6,686 nt of DNA from Desulfobulbaceae bacterium (GCA_030632405.1 DAOVUU010000140.1:1-6686); one strand, 5' to 3'; numbered from the stretch's first letter, positions 1-6,544 are shown. The notes: generated by a model from the letters alone, not told the origin. Translations and numbers: made by a program.

Positions 1-190
1 CTTCAGTGGCAGCTTTGGTGAAAGTGACAATAAGTATTTTATCAATGGTAATACCCTGCTCAACAACTGCCCGCAGGACCAGCATGGCGATGGCGTAGGG
101 TTTCCCGGTTCCGGCACTTGCCTCAACAAGATTCACGCCTCTATGTAAATCCCCTGAGGCAGCATCAAAGTTATGAGACTTACTTTTCAT
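1..190 (-). CDS. recB: RecB N-terminus (exodeoxyribonuclease V subunit beta), partial
   Basis: RecB is the 3'-5' SF1 helicase and nuclease subunit of RecBCD, which processes double-strand breaks for recombination. Only the first 63 codons are present; the gene leaves the left edge. The segment carries the RecB opening: VNLVEASAGTGK at residues 19-30 (Walker A, motif I) and ILIVTFTKAAT at about 52-62 (motif Ia). E. coli RecB has LIEASAGTGKT and LVVTFTEAAT at the same places. The start is the ATG at 190, which overlaps the recC end by 11 bases. It is preceded by GGAG (199-202) with 8-base spacing inside recC, so translation is probably coupled. Unlike E. coli, no ptrA lies between recC and recB. 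One oddity: residue 31, the near-invariant Walker A Thr/Ser, is Pro (CCC at 98-100). This may be a real change or a base error. Family assignment is firm. Confidence 0.93.
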   Translation of the reverse strand, partial: MKSKSHNFDAASGDLHRGVNLVEASAGTGKPYAIAMLVLRAVVEQGITIDKILIVTFTKAATE

Positions 191-3100
191 TGGCCATACT
201 CCATACAGGATACATAATTTCAAGACAGAGGGTCTCAAATTCAGCGCCGAGAACAGGTTCTTCTTCCTGCCCCCGCAGAAGGAGATTCCAGGAAGGTTCA
301 TATCCTTTTTCCAGAGTACGCTGTAAAATCACCTCACTTTTTCCAAGGGCCCATTCTTTGTTTTTACCGTTTGTCAGTAATCTGCAATAATTAAGTGCAG
401 GCTCAATATAAAGGGGGGAGGGCTTGAGACAGCCTGATATGAAATGATCTAGCAACTGTTCCAGCCCGGGCGATGAATCACCAGGAAAAAAACTGAGAAC
501 AGTGTCTGCGCTGACAATTGTACTCTTGATTTCACCCAAAACAGTGTTGGCAACAAGATGGTGAAGCCAGCCGGCAAGCAGATCCTTTGCCTTTAAATCT
601 GCATATCTCAGGAGCATTACCCCCTCTTCGTACAGATTGGAGAGCGTCCCCGTAAGAGTGTATCGACCGACCTGCAGCTCAAAGATATTATCAGCAGTCC
701 TCTCCCCCATCTCCTGTTCCCTTGCCAAATCGATAAAAGCGCCGAGCTCCTCCAGTTTGTCCCTATACTGGATGGCCCCCGGTCGCCCAAGGGGCCAGCG
801 TCCCTCCACTTTCAGCTCAGCCAAAAAATCAACCTCCCTGCCAGCCAGAGATTTACCGACAATCTCCTGTTCAACTGTATATTTTTCCAACCCGGCAAGG
901 TCAAAGAGTTCTCTCTCTTCCGGGAAATCCTGGTCTTTCGCAAGGTGGACTCCAAGACAATTCCCTACGAACCAACCCTGCGGATTACGATAAAAATTCA
1001 ATAGATCGTTAAAATCAACCTGTTCAATTTCTCCCTCCAGCTCCCCCTGCCACCATGATTCTAACGGGACTATTCCTCTTTGTAATTTTTCAGCTGTCCT
1101 GCAGTGATAGTGATTATAACTGAACAACCCAGTCTCTCTTCTGCCATCAAAATAGTCTTTATTAAAGGGATGCAGAGGATGAGCCACAACACCATCTTCC
1201 ACCCCATACGCTCCTTCAAGAACATCCAGGAACTCAGTCACAACCACCGAGGGAGGTACAGCTTCATTTGTACGGATAGACTGCCCTATATAACTGATAT
1301 AGAGGTTGGATCTTGCCGCCAGTATGGCTTCCAGAAACTGATAGCGGTCATCATCCCGTGCTGAACGATCCCCCGGGCGAAACTCTTGGCCCATCAGATC
1401 GAATGTGGATCTGTTAGTATTTTTGGGGAAATGCCCATCATTTAATCCAAGCAGACAGACTACCCTGAAAGGTACAGATCGCATGGGCAGCATTGAACAG
1501 AAGGTGAGCCGGCCACGCAGAAAGCCAGAACTCGAGCGACTCTCCTGAACAAAGGACTTGAACCATTCAAGGATCACGTCAAAATTAACATTATCGTCGT
1601 GAAACATGGAGTAATGGGCTGCCGGCTCAGAGAGTATGTGCTGCAACTCAACATAATCTTTATGATCACTCTCCCCAAAAAGCTCCTCCATAGCATCAAG
1701 AAGAACGACCGACCAGTCATCTAATTTGTGATCGGACAGAAAATAAGTGCGTGTTCTCTCCACTATATCAATAAATTGACACAGGCCACCCAGCATTTCA
1801 GCTTCACTCCCTTCAATACTGGAAAAAGGGAGCACACCACCTACAAACTCTTCAGAATCAATTGCATACCCCATGAGAAGTCGCTCAAGCCCCGCAGACC
1901 AGGTTGCTTCAGAAAAATGAACCCCGGCCTGCTTTCGCTGCTCTGTCGACAACCCCCAGCGAATACCAGAACCAAGCACCCATTGCTGCACAGAATCGAG
2001 GTCTGTCGGTGTAAGGGCGAAATTGGTGTACACAACCTGTTGCCTGAGCAGATCCATGATCTCACTCCAGCCAAATCGTCCCTTAAAGAGATTGAGAAAA
2101 GAGAGGAATGCATTTATATAAATATTTTTTCTCTGCAGAGAAAAATCAGCAATTGAATACTGAATATCATCAAAAACAGCAGGGATGAGAGAAGCATACT
2201 CCTGGATGTCCGGGGCCATAACAATTATATCCCGAAGCTGCAGGGAATGATCCTCATAAAGCAAACGAAGCAGATGATCCCTGAGAACTGTTATTTCCCT
2301 GAATGCAGAATGGCAGGAAACAATCGCAACAGAACTGTCACAACTCCTAAAAAAGGGGGGGAGTCTCACCGGAAGCTCCCCGTGCAACAGATCTGACTGT
2401 AATGTCTGCAAAAGTGTTGCGGATTCTGTTTCTGCCAGAGGGTCTTCAAAACTTTCAAATTCGACTTCAAAATCAACATTTTCAAGCATCATCTTTTGCA
2501 AATAACGTCCCTGCTGCCCCAGACCCGCTAAAAGTGGATGTTTCTCATCCTCTTCCGGTTCACCATTGTTCTCCTGGTGCAGGGAAAATTGAAAACTTCG
2601 ATTGAGCTGCCGTCTCTTTGTTTCCATATCTCCCCAGTAGTTTTTACAGGGAGAGAGAATAAAAAGATGAACATCACAGTGGTTTGAGAGACTGCTTAGA
2701 AATTCCAGAAAAACAGGCGGCATAATATGCAGACCAAGTACAGAGATCCGACTCGGTAAGAGGGGGTTGAATCTTTGCTCCGATTTCAGCCGGTCGATTA
2801 CCTGCCTGAGCAGAAGGCCACGGTGATCACCACCTTTTGGGTCAGCAGTCAACCTCAACCAGAGTTCAACCTGCCACTCTTCAGCAGGAAGGTCGGTAAT
2901 TGTACGATTCTCTGTCCATTCATCCAGCATTTCCGGGCGCATCACCTGATATTGATCAAATATGTTTGCCAGTTTACGGGAAAGTTGATAACGTTTTAAC
3001 TCACTGTTATTCCCGGTAAGGTATGATCTGATCTGATTGAAATTCTGATGAGAAAGGTCCCGCAGTTGGGCTTCAATCCGCCAGGTAAGAATCTGTCTAT

Positions 3101-3356
3101 CATAACTGTCCGAAGTAGATCTAAGCCCAATTTTCTCAGCAACAAAACTGAGGAAATGGAGTGGAAACATAAATTCAAAGTTACAAAAACTTCTGAACTC
3201 ATCAGCCATGGTCTGGCAGACCATACGTTCCATTCCCTGACTCTGGATGAGGAAGATTTCTCTGGCAAAAAAATCCCGTCCGGTATCGGCCCTGATAACA
3301 GCGCCGAGATGCTGGAGCAGATTTTCGGTCCTGTTGGAAGCATGGAGATAAAACAT
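180..3356 (-). CDS. recC: RecC, exodeoxyribonuclease V subunit gamma
   Basis: RecC is the non-catalytic scaffold of RecBCD; it splits the DNA strands and scans the 3' strand for Chi. The 1058-residue product is close to the E. coli length of 1122. Landmarks shared with E. coli in order: SNR at 7-9; IQSQGM at 37-42; IFDQYQVMRPE at 132-142; CKNYWGDM at 237-244; CHS..RE at 348-354; RDIIVMAPDI at 375-384; SGIRWG at 463-468; LLMGYA at 493-498; and the best-conserved block, MLPMRSVPF..VCLLGLNDG (622-641) followed by PGDRSARDDDRY (661-672) and LYISYIGQSI (685-694). The N-terminal half is a helicase-like fold without Walker motifs, as is normal for RecC. The ATG at 3356 gives the usual N-terminus (MFYLHASNR), although no clear Shine-Dalgarno precedes it. 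The end overlaps recB. A C7-T6 homopolymer lies in codons 332-336. Several Chi-contact positions differ from E. coli (see findings). Confidence 0.97.
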   Translation of the reverse strand: MFYLHASNRTENLLQHLGAVIRADTGRDFFAREIFLIQSQGMERMVCQTMADEFRSFCNFEFMFPLHFLSFVAEKIGLRSTSDSYDRQILTWRIEAQLRDLSHQNFNQIRSYLTGNNSELKRYQLSRKLANIFDQYQVMRPEMLDEWTENRTITDLPAEEWQVELWLRLTADPKGGDHRGLLLRQVIDRLKSEQRFNPLLPSRISVLGLHIMPPVFLEFLSSLSNHCDVHLFILSPCKNYWGDMETKRRQLNRSFQFSLHQENNGEPEEDEKHPLLAGLGQQGRYLQKMMLENVDFEVEFESFEDPLAETESATLLQTLQSDLLHGELPVRLPPFFRSCDSSVAIVSCHSAFREITVLRDHLLRLLYEDHSLQLRDIIVMAPDIQEYASLIPAVFDDIQYSIADFSLQRKNIYINAFLSFLNLFKGRFGWSEIMDLLRQQVVYTNFALTPTDLDSVQQWVLGSGIRWGLSTEQRKQAGVHFSEATWSAGLERLLMGYAIDSEEFVGGVLPFSSIEGSEAEMLGGLCQFIDIVERTRTYFLSDHKLDDWSVVLLDAMEELFGESDHKDYVELQHILSEPAAHYSMFHDDNVNFDVILEWFKSFVQESRSSSGFLRGRLTFCSMLPMRSVPFRVVCLLGLNDGHFPKNTNRSTFDLMGQEFRPGDRSARDDDRYQFLEAILAARSNLYISYIGQSIRTNEAVPPSVVVTEFLDVLEGAYGVEDGVVAHPLHPFNKDYFDGRRETGLFSYNHYHCRTAEKLQRGIVPLESWWQGELEGEIEQVDFNDLLNFYRNPQGWFVGNCLGVHLAKDQDFPEERELFDLAGLEKYTVEQEIVGKSLAGREVDFLAELKVEGRWPLGRPGAIQYRDKLEELGAFIDLAREQEMGERTADNIFELQVGRYTLTGTLSNLYEEGVMLLRYADLKAKDLLAGWLHHLVANTVLGEIKSTIVSADTVLSFFPGDSSPGLEQLLDHFISGCLKPSPLYIEPALNYCRLLTNGKNKEWALGKSEVILQRTLEKGYEPSWNLLLRGQEEEPVLGAEFETLCLEIMYPVWSMANEK

Positions 3357-3430
3357 GGGAGTATTAATTTAGAATTTTTACGAGAATATCAATTTATCAA
3401 ATATTGCGAAAACATTTTACAGTTTTAAAA
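3357..3430 (-). promoter_or_regulatory. AT-rich leader upstream of recC, possible promoter
   Basis: Most of the 145-base gap between the upstream 98-codon gene and recC is strongly AT-rich next to recC. Read on the minus strand it contains two TTGATA hexamers and several weak -10-like hexamers (TATTCT, TAAATT), but no pair with both good sequence and 16-18 base spacing. There is no obvious terminator in the gap, so recC may be read from the upstream gene, from its own weak promoter, or both. Confidence 0.25.
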
Positions 3431-3501
3431 AGCTAATGTAATATTCCTCTTGAATCCTGCACCAGGTGTTTCCAGCAGACCGACCAATTGCGGGATAAAG
3501 A

Positions 3502-3798
3502 TCACACGCCAGCAGTTTCTCCGGCATATTCATATATCCCGTAGATGAGACCTGCGAGAATACCGATTGCAAAAAAGATCCTGAGCCTTCTATCCCAGGG
3601 AACTTTATTGCCATCGGCCATGTACTGCAGAAAAGCAATTATGACATACGTAACACCGGCAACATAGGGCGCTGTCTGGACAATCTGCCAAAAAGTACTG
3701 CTAAGGGTTGAAAATATATCCGGACTTAAGCGCAGGTTGAATAACAGATACAATACAGCCGAAGTATAAAACGTTAATTTTCTTTCAATAACCAGCAT
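3502..3798 (-). CDS. small membrane protein of unknown function (98 aa)
   Basis: I do not recognise this family. The 98-residue product has two clear hydrophobic segments, at about 43-59 (PYVAGVTYVIIAFLQY region) and 74-92 (IFFAIGILAGLIYGIYEY region), plus a weaker one at about 9-22. Between the two clear segments is a charged loop, DGNKVPWDRRLR (62-73). This alternation of membrane helix, basic loop and membrane helix looks like a real inner-membrane protein rather than a chance frame. The ATG is the only start possible, because an in-frame TGA lies two codons upstream. AGAGGG about 12 bases before the ATG is a distant, weak ribosome site. The gene is collinear with recC (145-base gap) and its start touches the start of the divergent 371-codon gene. 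Nothing links it to DNA repair beyond position. Confidence 0.7.
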   Translation of the reverse strand: MLVIERKLTFYTSAVLYLLFNLRLSPDIFSTLSSTFWQIVQTAPYVAGVTYVIIAFLQYMADGNKVPWDRRLRIFFAIGILAGLIYGIYEYAGETAGV

Positions 3799-4914
3799 AT
3801 GAACTCACTCAATTCCCTCTACTTTCCAGGAACAACTCTATCTTCCATCGGACAATATCCACTTTTCCTTTTATTTCCCACGATACATCTACTCCAGGTA
3901 GCTGAACATAATATACATGGTAACAGGGGCCAGGCAACAGATAGTTTCGTGGAAACCGATTTATGCCAGACACATACACCAAGCCCCCTTGGAAACGATT
4001 TAGAACGATTTACCCGACTTGTAAACGATATAAAAAATAGAAAAGACGATTACGCCTCACAGCTCACGACTCTCACCCTTTCAGCAATGTCAAACTACTC
4101 CCAAAAGAGTGGCGATTCACAACAGGAAATCATCTCATCACTTCTCCGTAACAGCCAGTTTTTCCCAGACAAACAAAAAGAACAGAAAAACCTGGAACTC
4201 TGGCAAGCCCGGCTGGTATTGGCCATAGGTGAAATTCTCGACCACGAGGAAGAAGATATAGCACGACAGCTTGCTATTTTGAAAGATAGTGAAATCGAGC
4301 TGTTCAGAGAATTGCGAGGGGAAGGTGATATTTTTGAAAAAGATAATCCCTTTGAAGAACTCTCACTCATCCGGTCCAACATGAACCCTCCCACCACGGA
4401 CAATATGATAAAACGGTTTCTCAGCTGGAAACAATTATACAGAGAAGGTGATATTCCGGCCTGTGACCTGCTCTTGACTACCAGCAAGGATTGTGCTGAC
4501 CACATGCTGGAATCATTTGAAACAGAAAATAACGGGGCGGCCATCTATTCGGGCCAACTCTTCCTCCCCGCAGTTATCGGTCGACATGAAACTGATGCAA
4601 TCCGGCAGATTCACTCTTACCAGGAACAGAACAGGGAAATTATAAAGGAGATAGTAGAGAAATTACTCTACCTGAAGACCTGCAATGATCCGGCAGTAGA
4701 AAATAGTTCCGGACCAGCCTTATCAAGCTTCAAGAAACCGTGGGAAAAGGCTCTTGAATCACACTTCCCGGAGAGCACTTTCGGCCGCATGCCTCTTTCT
4801 TTCTACTGCTTTTCCGATGTACCCTGCCCCACATTGCTGGGCGTAGACAAGCACAGCAATCGCGCTACTAACGGCCTGCTGGCAGTTGCGGATATCATAC
4901 CCGGCAGGCCTTAG
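3799..4914 (+). CDS. conserved-looking hypothetical protein (371 aa)
   Basis: I cannot name a family or function. The 371-residue product is soluble, without a signal peptide. The N-terminal stretch YFPGTTL...YPLFLLFPTIHLLQVAE (8-36) is moderately hydrophobic and motif-like. A long acidic helical middle follows (65-295), with probable coiled-coil-forming segments near 126-175 and 268-295. The C-terminal stretch PLSFYCFSDVPCPTLLG (332-348) holds two cysteines in a C-x5-C arrangement and reads as conserved. No nucleotide-binding or nuclease motif is evident. The ATG at 3799 is the only candidate: upstream in-frame codons reach TAA at 3775-3777 without ATG, GTG or TTG. No Shine-Dalgarno site precedes it, which weakens the start but not the gene. 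The promoter would have to lie inside the divergent 98-codon gene. The stop is inside a terminator hairpin. Confidence 0.8.
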   Translation: MNSLNSLYFPGTTLSSIGQYPLFLLFPTIHLLQVAEHNIHGNRGQATDSFVETDLCQTHTPSPLGNDLERFTRLVNDIKNRKDDYASQLTTLTLSAMSNYSQKSGDSQQEIISSLLRNSQFFPDKQKEQKNLELWQARLVLAIGEILDHEEEDIARQLAILKDSEIELFRELRGEGDIFEKDNPFEELSLIRSNMNPPTTDNMIKRFLSWKQLYREGDIPACDLLLTTSKDCADHMLESFETENNGAAIYSGQLFLPAVIGRHETDAIRQIHSYQEQNREIIKEIVEKLLYLKTCNDPAVENSSGPALSSFKKPWEKALESHFPESTFGRMPLSFYCFSDVPCPTLLGVDKHSNRATNGLLAVADIIPGRP

Positions 4915-4931
4915 CCCGCCAAGGTCTTTTT
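4906..4931 (+). terminator. intrinsic terminator of the 371-aa gene
   Basis: AGGCCTT (4906-4912) pairs with AAGGTCT (4921-4927) as a 7-bp stem with one G-U wobble and an 8-base loop. Five T residues (4927-4931) follow directly. The TAG stop (4912-4914) of the plus-strand gene falls within the hairpin. In the minus direction no T-run follows, so it would act only on plus-strand transcription; nothing comparable is seen for the convergent usp gene. Confidence 0.6.
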
Positions 4932-4939
4932 ATAAAACA

Positions 4940-5416
4940 CTAACAACAGGTATAAGGATTAATTGTCAATACCGGGCAGGAGGCATTACGGACAACCTTA
5001 CCGGCAACACTACCGAACATTATTTTTTCCAGCCCTTTATAACCGTGAGTTCCCATTATTATGAGATCGGCCTCCAGATCGGCGGCATGATCAACGATCT
5101 GCTCTGCCACATCACCCATAAAAACTTTAAAGCTGAGTTCAGAGACTCCAGCTTTTTTACTAAAATCATCCATTTCGTCACAAAAAGATGCCATTTTGCG
5201 TTCTGCGCCTTCAACCAACTCACCTTCCAGAGTCGGCATACTCATCTGCGGGACAAAAAAACCGGAGTAATCTTCAAAATTCTGTACCACAAAAACGAGA
5301 TGCATAGATGCGTTAAACTGACCAGCAAAATAAGCCGCTGATTCGGCTATTATCTTTGAATTATCAGAGAAATCTACTGGAGTAACCACCTTTTTCACCG
5401 CGCTAATTATACTCAT
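4940..5416 (-). CDS. universal stress protein, UspA family, ATP-binding type
   Basis: This is a single-domain UspA-family protein (158 residues, typical length), a cytoplasmic protein with the Rossmann-like alpha/beta fold that usually dimerises and helps survival under starvation or stress. The N-terminal strand ends in VVTPVDFSDNS (10-20), whose Asp normally contacts adenine. The C-terminal half has the nucleotide-binding signature G-x2-G-x9-G-S: GTHG at 122-125 and GS at 135-136, followed by VVRNASCPVLTI. That places it in the ATP-binding subgroup. The frame is open upstream to 5473, but the ATG at 5416 is chosen because AGGAGAGG sits just ahead of it and MSIISAVKKVVTPVDFS matches the usual family N-terminus. 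The protein ends in a Cys-Cys pair, which is unusual. It is convergent with the 371-codon gene (25-base gap) and divergent from the MOSC gene. Confidence 0.93.
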   Translation of the reverse strand: MSIISAVKKVVTPVDFSDNSKIIAESAAYFAGQFNASMHLVFVVQNFEDYSGFFVPQMSMPTLEGELVEGAERKMASFCDEMDDFSKKAGVSELSFKVFMGDVAEQIVDHAADLEADLIIMGTHGYKGLEKIMFGSVAGKVVRNASCPVLTINPYTCC

Positions 5417-5419
5417 ATT

Positions 5420-5427
5420 CCTCTCCT
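5420..5427 (-). promoter_or_regulatory. strong Shine-Dalgarno site of the usp gene
   Basis: AGGAGAGG on the minus strand; its AGGAG core ends 6 bases before the ATG at 5416. It decides the start over the longer open frame reaching 5473, and it is the best ribosome site in the window, suggesting high expression of the stress protein. Confidence 0.85.
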
Positions 5428-5497
5428 TTTCAGTAATTGGTAAGAACGCCGCACTCTCCCTTAATTTTCTCACACATATCAGATAAATGCAAGTATT

Positions 5498-5511
5498 ATC
5501 AAGACAATATC
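5498..5511 (+). repeat. direct repeat copy 1, ATCAAGACAATATC
   Basis: This 14-mer matches the copy at 5672-5685 at 13 of 14 positions. It overlaps the TTGATA hexamer that could serve as a usp -35 element on the minus strand. It is a candidate regulator-binding site; the AT-rich background makes chance similarity possible. Confidence 0.4.
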
Positions 5512-5607
5512 TTTTTCCTTTTACTCCCTCCCGCTTTCCGGGCAGAAACAGACCGAGTAAGAAAGCAGGGTAATCGTTACAGAAACTTATGCAAGAAAGA
5601 ACAACAC

Positions 5608-5617
5608 AGATAATATC
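5608..5617 (+). repeat. direct repeat partial copy, AGATAATATC
   Basis: The 10-mer is identical to the last 10 bases of the copy at 5672-5685. The four bases preceding it match only at one position, so this is at best a half-conserved third copy. Confidence 0.3.
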
Positions 5618-5656
5618 AATTCAACCCTTGTCCCTTCGCTGGACCGTAGAATAGAA

Positions 5657-5684
5657 TTGACAAATTTTTCAATCAAGATAATAT
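5657..5684 (+). promoter_or_regulatory. sigma70-type promoter of the MOSC gene
   Basis: A perfect -35 TTGACA (5657-5662) and a -10 TAATAT (5679-5684) are separated by 16 bases. Transcription would start near 5691, giving a 5' leader of about 57 bases before the ATG at 5748. An 11-base palindrome, CTACATTGTAG (5693-5703), lies at the expected transcript start. Confidence 0.6.
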
Positions 5685-5685
5685 C
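5672..5685 (+). repeat. direct repeat copy 2, ATCAAGATAATATC
   Basis: The 14-mer differs by one base from the copy at 5498-5511. It covers the spacer end and the -10 element of the predicted MOSC-gene promoter, a position where a bound protein would repress. Because it includes the -10 hexamer, part of its sequence may simply be promoter consensus. Confidence 0.4.
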
Positions 5686-5692
5686 CATAATC

Positions 5693-5703
5693 CTACATTG
5701 TAG
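5693..5703. promoter_or_regulatory. small palindrome at the predicted transcription start
   Basis: CTACATTGTAG is a perfect 5-1-5 inverted repeat just downstream of the predicted -10 element. It could be an operator half-site pair, but it is short enough to arise by chance. Confidence 0.2.
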
Positions 5704-5747
5704 CACTTTAACTTTATAACCCAAGTGATCTATAAAGGTATAATCCG

Positions 5748-6503
5748 ATGAAAATAATTAAGGCCATTTCAATCAGTGACAGGAAAGGGATACGAAAGAA
5801 AAATAGAGATACTGTTTTTCTCAGAGAAAATTTTGGACTTGAAGAAGATGCACACGGCGGTGACTGGCATCGCCAGGTGAGTTTTCTTGCCCAGGAGAGC
5901 ATCAACTTCATGCGCCAAAAAGGTTTAGATGTGGTGGCCGGAAATTTTGCCGAAAATATAACCACTGAGGGGATTGACCTTGTAGCGCTAACCGTAGGTA
6001 CTCATTTACAAATAGGTGCAACAGAGCTTGTTATTTCCCAACTCGGTAAGATCTGTCACAACCGGTGTGCTATCTATCATCAGGCGGGGGATTGTGTCAT
6101 GCCGCGAGAAGGAATTTTCGGTGTGGTACTCAAGGGTGGGCAGATAAAAGTCGATGATAAGATAAATGTTCTGGACTCAATATCGTCGTCTGCGGCAATT
6201 GTCGCCACAAAAAAGGATGAAGAGAAGCATGGAAAACTGCTCCGTGAAAGAATCAACGAGAAGCGGAATCCCGCCTTTATCAGATTTGATAGTTTGAGCA
6301 GTAAACAGACTACACTTGACGCTATCCTCAAGGATCTGACAGATACTCAGCACATTGATGATATCATCGTTTTCGACCCTTCCGGCAGTTACGGTCTAGC
6401 ACTCGCCGGATATGAAAAAGCGCAACACCGGGAAGATGCATATATAAAAGACAATTCAACTATTTATTGCATCAAGACAACTGAAGATTTATGGCTACCC
6501 TGA
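5748..6503 (+). CDS. MOSC-domain protein with unassigned C-terminal extension
   Basis: Residues 1-143 form a MOSC domain (named for the C-terminus of molybdenum cofactor sulfurase). These domains bind molybdopterin or carry sulfur, often in Moco maturation. Family landmarks are GLEEDAHGGDWHRQVSFLA (30-48), GNFAENITTEGIDL (65-78), GTHLQIG (84-90), QLGKICHNRCAIY (98-110) and EGIFGVVLKGGQIKVDD (121-137). C103, C107 and C116 lie in the region that carries the conserved MOSC cysteine. Residues 144-251 (about 105) are an additional soluble domain that I cannot assign. It has alternating strands and helices, with AAIVATKK at about 149-156 and DDIIVFDPSGSYGLALAG at 204-221. Anaerobe MOSC proteins are sometimes joined to a MogA-type domain, and this could be a divergent relative, but no MogA motif is clear. 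AAAGG (5734-5738) precedes the ATG by 9 bases. No Moco gene is next to it. Confidence 0.88.
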   Translation: MKIIKAISISDRKGIRKKNRDTVFLRENFGLEEDAHGGDWHRQVSFLAQESINFMRQKGLDVVAGNFAENITTEGIDLVALTVGTHLQIGATELVISQLGKICHNRCAIYHQAGDCVMPREGIFGVVLKGGQIKVDDKINVLDSISSSAAIVATKKDEEKHGKLLRERINEKRNPAFIRFDSLSSKQTTLDAILKDLTDTQHIDDIIVFDPSGSYGLALAGYEKAQHREDAYIKDNSTIYCIKTTEDLWLP

Positions 6504-6544
6504 AGTTTACCTTTCACCGGAAGCACTACTTTACATGACTGTGT

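Larger units (their letters stand above)
5417..5747. other. 331-bp AT-rich divergent intergenic region (usp / MOSC gene)
   Basis: This region separates two divergent genes and should hold both promoters. On the MOSC side there is a good sigma70-type promoter (5657-5684) and a leader of about 57 bases. On the usp side I see only a TTGATA hexamer (5497-5502, minus strand) with no convincing -10 at proper spacing. A pyrimidine-rich stretch (5511-5539, plus strand) lies in the middle. Three related copies of a 10-14 bp sequence, listed separately, are spread across the region. No credible small gene, tRNA or riboswitch-like fold was recognised; one 21-codon frame beginning at 5589 lacks a ribosome site. 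Confidence 0.6.

Noticed and set aside
1728..2156. Plus-strand 142-codon open frame inside recC
   Set aside because: It lies wholly antisense to strongly conserved recC sequence and has no recognisable motif or ribosome site; it is a shadow frame.
3417..3638. Minus-strand 73-codon frame, or its shorter version from 3533 (about 38 codons, start MNMPEKLLACDLYP)
   Set aside because: It overlaps the better-supported membrane-protein gene in another frame, has no convincing ribosome site, and its N-terminal half looks like chance. The tail filling the gap before recC reads plausibly, so a tiny overlapping gene is not fully excluded.
3984..4048. Repeated ACGATT strings in the 371-residue gene
   Set aside because: They encode ordinary, differing residues, are irregularly spaced and are imperfect; probably chance.
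4095..4544. Minus-strand 149-codon frame antisense to the 371-residue gene
   Set aside because: It is serine-rich and low in complexity, typical of an antisense shadow, and the plus-strand frame spans far more with motif-like ends.
5417..5473. Longer N-terminus for the universal stress protein (start at 5473)
   Set aside because: The extra 19 residues do not resemble the family, and the strong AGGAGAGG site sits directly ahead of the ATG at 5416, within the supposed extension.
5530..5545. CCCG-cttTC-CGGG hairpin in the intergenic region as a terminator
   Set aside because: The stem is only 4 bp and no T-run follows on either strand.
5657..5674. TTGA-N8-TCAA inverted repeat as a possible FNR/CRP-type site
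   Set aside because: FNR-type sites have TTGA and TCAA separated by 6 bases; here the spacing is 8, and the first half is simply the -35 TTGACA.
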